NCBI GenBank assembly: GCA_964012715.1
Contig: CAXGUG010000049.1
Coordinates: 1-27,657 of the forward strand
DNA from: UBA1479 sp964012715
GTDB lineage: Bacteria; Pseudomonadota; Alphaproteobacteria; Rhodospirillales; Casp-alpha2
Reading direction: 5' to 3'
Length of the DNA stretch: 27,657 nt
Numbering within the stretch: the first letter of the stretch is position 1; each line of letters opens with the position of its first letter. The position numbers and the translations under genes are program-made. Under the pieces are notes generated by a model. That model ran no database searches and was not told the origin of the DNA. It worked only from the letters and a program-made list of their open reading frames with translations. This document shows positions 21,526-27,657 of the stretch, piece by piece.

Positions 21526-23826
21526 ATGTTCAAGACCCACGGCTCCCACTGGGGAGCATTCGAAGCCGAAGCTCGCGATAACCGCATCGTCTCCGTCCGT
21601 CCCGCCCCGCAAGATCCCGACCCGTCGCCGATCCTGGACGGCATGGCCGAGGCCGTGCACCACGATTGCCGGGTCAAGGCCCCGGCGGTGCGCGAAGGCT
21701 GGTTGAAGAACCGCGACCGCGCCCGTGGCGGCGACCGTTTTGTCGAGGTTCCGTGGGACGAGGCCCTCGATATGGTCGCGGAAGAACTCGACCGCGTGAA
21801 AAAGGCCCATGGTAACGAAGCGATCTTCGCCGGGTCCTACGGCTGGTCCAGCGCCGGGCGGTTCCACCATGCCAAGACCCAAATGCAGCGGTTCATGAAC
21901 TGCTTCGGCGGTTATACGGCGCAAAAGCACAGCTATTCTCTGGCCGCCGGTCTGGCGATCCTGCCGCATATCGTGGGCGATGTGCAGCCGCTGCGGAACC
22001 TGACCTCCTGGGCCTCGATCGCCGAGTCCTCGGACATGCTGGTTGCCTTCGGCGGCGTCGGCACCCGCAACGCGCAGGTCGAGCCGGGCGGCACCGCAGC
22101 CCATACCACGCAATACTGGCTGCGCCAGCTGGCCGAGCGGGGGGTGCAGGTCGTCAGCATCACACCGATCCGCAACGACACCCCCGATTACGTCAAGGCC
22201 GAATGGCTGGCCCCACGCCCCAATACGGACGTCGCCCTGATGTTGGGCCTGGCCCATACCCTGGTTGCCGAGGGCCTGCACGATGCAGCCTTCCTGGCGC
22301 GCTACGCCACCGGGGGCGACCGGTTCCTGGCTTATTTGATGGGTGACGCAGACGGCGTCGCGAAGTCGGCCGATTGGGCGGCGGAAGTCTGTGACCTGCC
22401 CGCCGAGACCATTCGCGACCTGGCCCGCCGCATGGCCAAGGGCCGGACCATGATCGCGACCAGCTATTCCCTGCAACGGGGCGATCACGGCGAACAGACG
22501 TTCTGGATGACCATGGCGCTGGCTTGCCTGCTGGGACAGATCGGCCTGCCGGGAGGCGGCTTCGGTTTCGGCTACGGCAGCATGCACGGGCAGGGCAATC
22601 CGGTGCCGAAGATGCCGACCCCGGCCCATAGCGCCGGGCCCAACCCGACCGGCAGCTTCATCCCGGTGGCGCGGATCACGGACCTGCTGCTCAACCCCGG
22701 CAAGGAATACGACTTCGACGGCGAGCGGCGGACCTACCCGGATACCAAGCTGATCTATTGGTGTGGCGGTAACCCGTTCCACCATCATCAGGACCTGAAC
22801 CGCCTGCTCGAAGGCTGGCGTCGGCCCGACACGGTAATCGTCAACGAACCCTGGTGGACGCCCACGGCCAAGCTGGCCGACATCGTCCTGCCGGCGACGA
22901 CGACCATGGAGCGCAACGACATCGGGGCCAGCTCCCGCGACCGTTTCATCGTCGCGATGAAACAGATCGTCACGCCGCAGTTCGAATCCCGCAACGACTT
23001 CGACATCTTCACCGGCTTGGCCCAACGCCTGGGCATCGACGCGGCCTTTACCGAAGGGCGTGACGAAGATGCGTGGCTGCGCTTCCTCTATGCCCAGGCG
23101 CGGGAAAGCAGCGGCACGCTGGACAACCGCATGCCCGATTTCGATGCCTTCTGGGAACAGGGCATTCTGGAGCTGGACGCGCCGGAGAAACCCCATGTGG
23201 TTTACGAGGCCTACCGGGCCGACCCGGCGGCCAATCCGCTGCCGACGCCGTCCGGTAAGTTCGAGATCTTCTGCGCGGAAATCGCCGGCTTCGGCTACGA
23301 CGATTGCCCGGGCCATCCCGTGTGGCGTGAGCCGGCGGAATGGCTGGGCGGCGAGACGGCGGGCAAATGGCCGCTGCATCTGATTTCCAACCAGCCGCAG
23401 CACAAGCTGCATTCGCAGCTCGATTTCGTCGGCCCCAGCCGCGCCGCCAAGATCGACGGGCGGGAGCCGGTATTCCTGGCCCCGGCCGAGGCCGAGGCGC
23501 GGGGCATCAAGGACGGCGACTTGGTGCGCCTGTTCAACGACCGGGGCGAGACCCTGGCCATCGCCGTGATCAGCGACAACGTGCGCCCTGGCGTGGCGCA
23601 GCTGCCCACCGGGGCCTGGTTCGACCCGGCCGATTGGGCGGCCAGCGGCACGACGGAACTGCACGGCAATCCGAACGTCCTGACCCTGGACAAGGGCACG
23701 TCGAAACTTGGGCAGGGGCCGATCGCCCATACCACCCTGGTCGAGGTCGCCAAGGTCGAGGGCGCGGCCCAGCCGTCCAATCCGTTCGGCCTGCCGGAAT
23801 TGGCGCCCTCGGCGGCGGCGGAATAA
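21526..23826 (+). CDS. DMSO-reductase family molybdoenzyme, BisC-like, cytoplasmic
   Basis: The 766-residue product is a bis-molybdopterin enzyme of the DMSO/TMAO/biotin sulfoxide reductase group. N-terminal SHWGAF, GSYGWSSAGRFH (about 103-114) and HSYSLAAG, with Ser138 in the position of the molybdenum-ligand serine of DMSO reductase, are visible. So are the later CGGNPFHHHQDLNRL and the C-terminal LISNQPQHKLHSQLDF. No CxxC iron-sulfur motif and no twin-arginine signal are seen, so it is a cytoplasmic S- or N-oxide reductase like BisC rather than a respiratory periplasmic enzyme. In this locus it may reduce a sulfoxide or N-oxide. The ribosome site is weak. A stem between CCGGGCT (21480-21486) and AGCCCGG (21516-21522) spans the leader. 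Confidence 0.9.
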   Translation: MFKTHGSHWGAFEAEARDNRIVSVRPAPQDPDPSPILDGMAEAVHHDCRVKAPAVREGWLKNRDRARGGDRFVEVPWDEALDMVAEELDRVKKAHGNEAIFAGSYGWSSAGRFHHAKTQMQRFMNCFGGYTAQKHSYSLAAGLAILPHIVGDVQPLRNLTSWASIAESSDMLVAFGGVGTRNAQVEPGGTAAHTTQYWLRQLAERGVQVVSITPIRNDTPDYVKAEWLAPRPNTDVALMLGLAHTLVAEGLHDAAFLARYATGGDRFLAYLMGDADGVAKSADWAAEVCDLPAETIRDLARRMAKGRTMIATSYSLQRGDHGEQTFWMTMALACLLGQIGLPGGGFGFGYGSMHGQGNPVPKMPTPAHSAGPNPTGSFIPVARITDLLLNPGKEYDFDGERRTYPDTKLIYWCGGNPFHHHQDLNRLLEGWRRPDTVIVNEPWWTPTAKLADIVLPATTTMERNDIGASSRDRFIVAMKQIVTPQFESRNDFDIFTGLAQRLGIDAAFTEGRDEDAWLRFLYAQARESSGTLDNRMPDFDAFWEQGILELDAPEKPHVVYEAYRADPAANPLPTPSGKFEIFCAEIAGFGYDDCPGHPVWREPAEWLGGETAGKWPLHLISNQPQHKLHSQLDFVGPSRAAKIDGREPVFLAPAEAEARGIKDGDLVRLFNDRGETLAIAVISDNVRPGVAQLPTGAWFDPADWAASGTTELHGNPNVLTLDKGTSKLGQGPIAHTTLVEVAKVEGAAQPSNPFGLPELAPSAAAE

Positions 23827-23845
23827 TCCGCCGCCCAACGGGCTG

Positions 23846-24529
23846 TCACAGCAGCTTCAGAACGCCCCTCAGGTCCTTGCCCTGATAGGTCGGGCCCAGG
23901 GCCGGGTCGAGCGGGACGTCGTTCGCGCGGTTGGACCAGTAGCAGGTCATGCCGTAGGCGGCGGCGCCCAGGACGTCACCGGCCCCGCCCGCGACGTGCA
24001 GGACGTCCTTGCAGCCGATGCCGAGGATCCGCGTCGGCAGTTCGTAGACCGACGGATGGGGCTTGTAGAACCCGGCGGTTTCCGACGACAGGACGTGATC
24101 GAAGGCCCCCTTGCCGAACACACCGGCGACGCTTTCCAACTGGTCCTGGTCGCCGTTCGACAGGATTGCGGTCTGATACCCCTTGGCCTTGATCTTGGCC
24201 ATCACGTCGGGTGCTTCGGGCCAGGGCGTCAGGGTGCCCCAATTGGTCACCAGCTTGTTGCGGGTCCGGGCGTCGATCTTCATGCCGCGCGTTTTCAGGA
24301 CGTAGTCCAACCCCATGCGGGTGCAATCCTTGAACGACGTCCGTCCCTTGCCCAGGGAGTTGCTGGCGGCGGCGCGGCTCATCTGTTGGGCGCGCCAGGT
24401 GCGGGCGAATTGGGCCGCATCCTTCTTCGGCAGCTTGAAGGTCTGTTCGACGATGGCGGTCAGCGCCGATTGGATATCCAGGAGGGCCGAGAACACGTCG
24501 AAGGTGATGATCTTGTATTTCTGGGACAT
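23846..24529 (-). CDS. HAD superfamily hydrolase, haloacid dehalogenase type II-like
   Basis: The 227-residue protein carries the HAD motifs: nucleophile Asp11 in ITFDVFSALLD, Ser/Asn in AILSNGD, Lys in GFYKPHPSVYELP, and the acidic motif AGGAGDVLGAAAYGM. Motif I lacks the second aspartate typical of HAD phosphatases, as in L-2-haloacid dehalogenases, which release halide from 2-haloacids with inversion. Annotation as a dehalogenase is therefore reasonable, but relatives with other carbon-leaving-group substrates exist. It is convergent with the molybdoenzyme gene and follows the dioxygenase gene at 24632, separated from it by a strong hairpin. An AGGA lies ten bases before the ATG. Confidence 0.87.
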   Translation of the reverse strand: MSQKYKIITFDVFSALLDIQSALTAIVEQTFKLPKKDAAQFARTWRAQQMSRAAASNSLGKGRTSFKDCTRMGLDYVLKTRGMKIDARTRNKLVTNWGTLTPWPEAPDVMAKIKAKGYQTAILSNGDQDQLESVAGVFGKGAFDHVLSSETAGFYKPHPSVYELPTRILGIGCKDVLHVAGGAGDVLGAAAYGMTCYWSNRANDVPLDPALGPTYQGKDLRGVLKLL

Positions 24530-24563
24530 GGGAGAGGTTCCTTTTCAAGCTGGGCAAAAAGAA

Positions 24564-24590
24564 CCCCTCTCCCCACGAAGGGGAGAGGGG
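24564..24590 (-). terminator. Perfect 11-bp hairpin after the ABC/dioxygenase operon
   Basis: CCCCTCTCCCC (24564-24574) pairs with GGGGAGAGGGG (24580-24590) around ACGAA, 42 bases past the stop at 24632. The CCCTCTCC...GGAGAGGG form also occurs as a dispersed intergenic repeat in many proteobacterial genomes, so it may be a repeat copy serving as a terminator. Confidence 0.65.
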
Positions 24591-24631
24591 GACCGTCGGG
24601 TCACAATGTCAAACTTTCGTCGGCCGGTTCA

Positions 24632-25483
24632 TTAGAACGGCCGGTCACCGTGGATGGTTCCGCGGTGCATCGAGCGTTCCTGGCTCAGGTCGTAGTCCGT
24701 CGCCTTATGCAGGGTGCAGCGGTTGTCCCACATCACCACGTCGCCCTTCTGCCATTTGTGGCGGTAGACGAACTGATCCTGGGTCGAATGCTCGAACAGA
24801 TGCTCCAGCAGGTCGCGGCTTTCGTTGTCGCTCAACCCCTCGATCCGCGAGGTAAAACCCTCGTTGACGAAGATCGCCTTCTTGCCCGTTTCCGGATGGG
24901 TCCGGGCGACGGGATGGACGACTTCAGTCCACTGCGAGAGTTCTTCCTCGGTCTTCGGCGGGCGGACACCGGCATTCATCATCGACTCGTAGCGATGGCG
25001 ATAGGAATGCACGGCTTTCAGGCCATCGATTTTCTGCTTGGTGGCATCGTCCAGCGCGTCGTAGGCAGCGGTCATATTGGCGTAAAGCGTATCGCCGCCT
25101 TCGTCCGGAATGACCACCCCGTGCAGGATCGATCCCATCGGCGGGGTTTCTTCGTACGTGATGTCCGAATGCCAATAGGCCCCGCCGTTGTTGATGGGCT
25201 GCGCCCCGCCACGGCCGCGGTTCGACAGAACCAACAGGTCGGGGTACTGGGGATGCAGGATTTCTTTCACCGAGTGGCGACGCAGGTCGCCGAAGCGGTT
25301 GGTGTAGGCCAACTGCTTTTCCGGTTCCAGGTCCTGCCCCCGCACGACAAGCACGGGATAGGCCATCCAGGCTTGATGCAGGCCCTGGACGGTCAAGTCG
25401 TCCAGGTCCTGGTTCAGGTCAAGGCCCACGACTTCCGCGGCAAGCGGATTGTCGAGGGGTTTGACCGGGATTTGGATAGTCAT
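24632..25483 (-). CDS. TauD/TfdA family 2-oxoglutarate dioxygenase (copy 2)
   Basis: The 283-residue protein is a second Fe(II)/2-oxoglutarate dioxygenase. Its iron ligands are His105 and Asp107 (YWHSDITY) and His259 (CTLHKATDYD), with Arg270 eleven residues later. It shares HPETGxKA, VNxGFTxRI and WDNRCT with copy 1 at 16142 but differs in much of the remainder, so the two are paralogues with probably different substrates. It is the last gene of the ABC transporter operon, which indicates that the transported compound is its substrate, as in tauABCD. The start is ATG 25483; GTG 25489 has a better-placed GGAG and would add two residues. Confidence 0.92.
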   Translation of the reverse strand: MTIQIPVKPLDNPLAAEVVGLDLNQDLDDLTVQGLHQAWMAYPVLVVRGQDLEPEKQLAYTNRFGDLRRHSVKEILHPQYPDLLVLSNRGRGGAQPINNGGAYWHSDITYEETPPMGSILHGVVIPDEGGDTLYANMTAAYDALDDATKQKIDGLKAVHSYRHRYESMMNAGVRPPKTEEELSQWTEVVHPVARTHPETGKKAIFVNEGFTSRIEGLSDNESRDLLEHLFEHSTQDQFVYRHKWQKGDVVMWDNRCTLHKATDYDLSQERSMHRGTIHGDRPF

Positions 25484-25506
25484 AGTCACGGAAGTCTTCT
25501 CCAAGA

Positions 25507-26394
25507 TTACCGTTGCATCCCCCAACGGGAGACGGTCTTCAGTTCGATGTTACGGAACACAACGTTCTCCACGGTGATACCGATCAGGATCACCATGAAC
25601 AAGCCGGCGAAGACACCTTCGGTCTCGATGTTCTGAGAGGATTCGAAGATGTACCAGCCGAGCCCGCCGCCGCCCGACGAAGCGCCGAACACAAGTTCGG
25701 CCCCGATCAGGGTGCGCCAGGCAAAGGCCCAGCCGACCTTCATCCCCGCCATGATCGACGGCAGGGCCGCCGGGACAAGGATCTTGGTCACGAAGGGAAC
25801 GCCCCGCAGGCCATAGTTCTCGCCGATCATGCGCAGCGTGTTGGACACGTTCTTGAAGCCCGAGTGGGTGTTCAAGGCGACGGCCCAAAGGACGGAGTGC
25901 ACGAGAACGAAGATCAGGCTTGCAGTGCCCAGCCCGAACCACAGCATGGCCAGCGGCAGCATGGCGATGGCGGGGAGCGGGTTGAACATGGCGGTCGCCA
26001 TGGCGATGAAGTCGCCGCCGAGACGGCTGGAGGTTCCCCAAAGAACCAATCCGGCGGCGATCACCATGCCGGTGACATAGCCGTAGATCAGAACCTTGAC
26101 CGAGAACCAGACTTTCCAGATCAGATCGCCGTGGAGCAAGTCGTGGGTCAGCTTTTCCAACGAGAACGTGAAGGACGGGAACATCAGGGGTTCCACGTTC
26201 AAGAGCACGGTGTAGGCCTGCCAGATCACGACCAGGCTCAGCAAGATCGTGGCCTTGCGCACGCCGTTGATGTTCCAGATCTTCTCGACAATCGACAGCT
26301 TGCGGGCGATGTCGCCCGTATGGGCGTCGGCAATATTCTCGTTGATGAATTCCGGCCGGATGACCGGTTCGGGAAGTGCTTTGCTCATGCTCAT
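25507..26394 (-). CDS. ABC transporter permease, TauC/SsuC type (second of pair)
   Basis: The 295-residue inner-membrane protein is a permease of the nitrate/sulfonate/taurine import family. It has a cytoplasmic N-terminal extension of about 45 residues (VIRPEF, DIARKLSIVEKIWNINGVRK), about six membrane helices and the ATPase-contact loop with NYGLRGVPFVTKILVPAALPSIMAG. Start 26394 gives an ATGA overlap with the stop of the upstream permease, so translation is coupled. It is a diverged paralogue of that gene, sharing NPLPAIAxLPLAxLWFGLG and KVGWAxAWRTLIxAELVFG. The two probably form a heterodimeric channel. The dioxygenase gene follows after 23 bases. Confidence 0.92.
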   Translation of the reverse strand: MSMSKALPEPVIRPEFINENIADAHTGDIARKLSIVEKIWNINGVRKATILLSLVVIWQAYTVLLNVEPLMFPSFTFSLEKLTHDLLHGDLIWKVWFSVKVLIYGYVTGMVIAAGLVLWGTSSRLGGDFIAMATAMFNPLPAIAMLPLAMLWFGLGTASLIFVLVHSVLWAVALNTHSGFKNVSNTLRMIGENYGLRGVPFVTKILVPAALPSIMAGMKVGWAFAWRTLIGAELVFGASSGGGGLGWYIFESSQNIETEGVFAGLFMVILIGITVENVVFRNIELKTVSRWGMQR

Positions 26395-27293
26395 GACGAC
26401 TGCATCCCCCATCTGCGAATGGTCCGTGCCTCGATCGTGGTGAAGATCAGGCTTTCGACGATCACGCCCACCAAGATCACGGTGAACAAGCCGGCGAAGA
26501 CATACGGGATCTGCATGTCCATCTGGTTGGCGAACACGAACCAGCCAAGGCCGCCCGATTGTTCGCCCGAGGTATCGGCGATGGCGCCGCCGAACACCAG
26601 TTCAGCCGCGATCAGGGTCCGCCAGGCATAGGCCCAACCGACCTTCAGCCCCAACAGGATCTGCGGGAAGGCGGCGGGGATCAGCAGCTTGGCGACGTAC
26701 ATCACGCCACGCAGGCCGTAATTGCGCCCGACCATGCGCTGGGTATCCGAAACACCCATGAAGCCCGTATGGGCGTTCAGGGCGACCGGCCAGATCACGG
26801 AATGCAACAGGACGAACACGACCGACGCCGACCCCAGGCCGAACCACAGCAACGCCAGCGGCAACAACGCGATGGCGGGCAGGGGGTTCAACATGGCGGT
26901 AAGCGTGCTGAGAATGTCGCTGCCGAACCGGGTCATGATCGCAACGGTGGTCAACAACGTCGCGATGACCAAGCCGATGGCGTAGCCGGTGATCAGCACC
27001 GACATCGAGTTCTTGATCATGATCAGCAATTGATCGTGAACCACGGAGTCGTACAACGCCGCGACGGTGTCGGAGAACCGGGGAAGGATCAGGCCCGAGA
27101 CCCCGGATAGCCGGGTATACAATTCCCAGGCCACCATCAGGACGACCAGGATGGTCAGCTTCCGCACGCCATCCAGGTTCGAGACCTTTTCCCATAGGGT
27201 GAGTTTGCGGGCGACGTCGGCATTCGACGCCGTCGCAAGGTCATCCGCCTCGAATTCGGGGCGGACAACTGTTTGCGGGAGAGTGCTGCTCAT
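26391..27293 (-). CDS. ABC transporter permease, TauC/SsuC type (first of pair)
   Basis: The 300-residue permease has the same layout as its downstream paralogue: an N-terminal extension (VVRPEFEADD, DVARKLTLWEKVSNLDGVRK), about six helices including LTILVVLMVAWELYTRL and AIALLPLALLWFGLG, and the loop NYGLRGVMYVAKLLIPAAFPQILLG. It starts with ATGA overlapping the stop of the ATPase gene and ends with ATGA into the next permease gene, so all three are translated in series. The substrate is probably an aliphatic sulfonate, taurine-like compound or similar organic anion. The matching substrate-binding protein is not in the window. Confidence 0.93.
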   Translation of the reverse strand: MSSTLPQTVVRPEFEADDLATASNADVARKLTLWEKVSNLDGVRKLTILVVLMVAWELYTRLSGVSGLILPRFSDTVAALYDSVVHDQLLIMIKNSMSVLITGYAIGLVIATLLTTVAIMTRFGSDILSTLTAMLNPLPAIALLPLALLWFGLGSASVVFVLLHSVIWPVALNAHTGFMGVSDTQRMVGRNYGLRGVMYVAKLLIPAAFPQILLGLKVGWAYAWRTLIAAELVFGGAIADTSGEQSGGLGWFVFANQMDMQIPYVFAGLFTVILVGVIVESLIFTTIEARTIRRWGMQSS

Positions 27294-27657
27294 TTCTGAT
27301 CGGCCTCTGCCGCCGCCAATTCGTCCTCGAGAATGCGGTCCGCGAACAACATGTCGTGAATCTTGTTCTTCAGCGCGCCGAATTCCGGATCGGCCGTGTT
27401 GTCGTGGTTCAGGTGGTGGGCGTTCAGTTCCGCCTTGACCTGGCCCGGATGCGGCGACAGCACGAGAATACGCGAGCCGACGATCAGGGCTTCCTCAATC
27501 GAGTGGGTAACGAACAACACCGTGAAGTGCGTGTCTTCCCACAGTTGCAGAAGCTCTTCCTGCATTTGCAGACGCGTCAGCGCGTCCAGGGCCGCGAAGG
27601 GTTCATCCATCAGCAGGATGTCCGGTTCCATGGCCATGCCGCGGGCGATCGCCACGC
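27290..27657 (-). CDS. ABC transporter ATP-binding protein, TauB/SsuB type, 3' part
   Basis: About 121 C-terminal residues are visible; the gene continues past the right edge of the window. Seen are RVAIARG after the signature region, the Walker B motif DILLMDEPFAALD, the D loop, and the switch histidine in FVTHSIEEAL, all as in the nitrate/sulfonate/taurine importer ATPases. The C-terminal tail (HHLNHDNTADPEFGALKNKIHDML) matches that subgroup's length. Walker A is outside the window. The stop overlaps the first permease start as ATGA. It energises the importer formed with the two permeases. Substrate choice cannot be read from this protein. Confidence 0.93.
   Translation of the reverse strand, partial: VAIARGMAMEPDILLMDEPFAALDALTRLQMQEELLQLWEDTHFTVLFVTHSIEEALIVGSRILVLSPHPGQVKAELNAHHLNHDNTADPEFGALKNKIHDMLFADRILEDELAAAEADQK

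Noticed and set aside
21502..23838. 778-codon open frame opposite the molybdoenzyme gene
   Set aside because: Antisense shadow of a clear DMSO-reductase family gene, with no ribosome site and no recognisable domain.
23708..25636. 642-codon plus-strand frame across the HAD and dioxygenase genes
   Set aside because: It runs through a strong hairpin and opposite two intact genes; no domain is visible.
1..27657. CRISPR arrays, insertion sequences or rRNA
   Set aside because: No regularly spaced repeats, transposase motifs or rRNA sequence were seen on either strand.

Overview
The window looks like chromosomal DNA of a GC-rich alphaproteobacterium, probably of the order Rhodospirillales. The grounds are the infA-maf-RNase G-yacG gene order next to tRNA-Phe, a hisD/UPF0262/low-molecular-weight phosphatase block, PAS_5-type and FixJ-type regulators, and strong GC bias at third codon positions. 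The genus cannot be fixed from the sequence alone.

Region 1 (2-1738) is a housekeeping operon: the 3' part of hisD, a UPF0262 gene and a low-molecular-weight phosphatase gene. Region 2 (1739-10800) is an accessory block. It holds a PAS protein, a methyltransferase/ATP-grasp fusion preceded by a previously unlisted 53-residue membrane peptide and a strongly self-complementary leader, a small secreted CxxC protein divergent from a LysR regulator, and a sensory set (FixJ-type response regulator, soluble twin-PAS chemoreceptor, PAS-PAS histidine kinase). Region 3 (10870-13558) returns to housekeeping: infA, maf, an RNase E/G protein, yacG and tRNA-Phe with its own promoter.

Region 4 (13559-15989) is a small integrated element. 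The last 17 bases of tRNA-Phe, including CCA, plus two further bases are repeated exactly about 2.4 kb downstream. Between the repeats lie a truncated integrase whose end resembles a resolvase tail, and an intact two-gene unit: a 338-residue soluble protein and a four-helix membrane protein, neither of which I can assign. This pair is the best candidate for an undescribed system, possibly defence-related, but that is inference from location and architecture.

Region 5 (16091-27657) reads as an organosulfur or sulfonate acquisition and breakdown locus. It has a TauD-type dioxygenase divergent from a LysR regulator, a GntR/UTRA regulator divergent from a type I sulfatase plus a ComA (phosphosulfolactate synthase) family gene, a cytoplasmic DMSO-reductase-family molybdoenzyme, a HAD dehalogenase-like protein, and an operon of ABC ATPase, two different TauC/SsuC-type permeases and a second TauD-type dioxygenase. 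The combined gene content suggests uptake of a sulfonate or sulfate ester, removal of sulfur as sulfite or sulfate, and further processing of the carbon skeleton. The true substrate is not visible from sequence.
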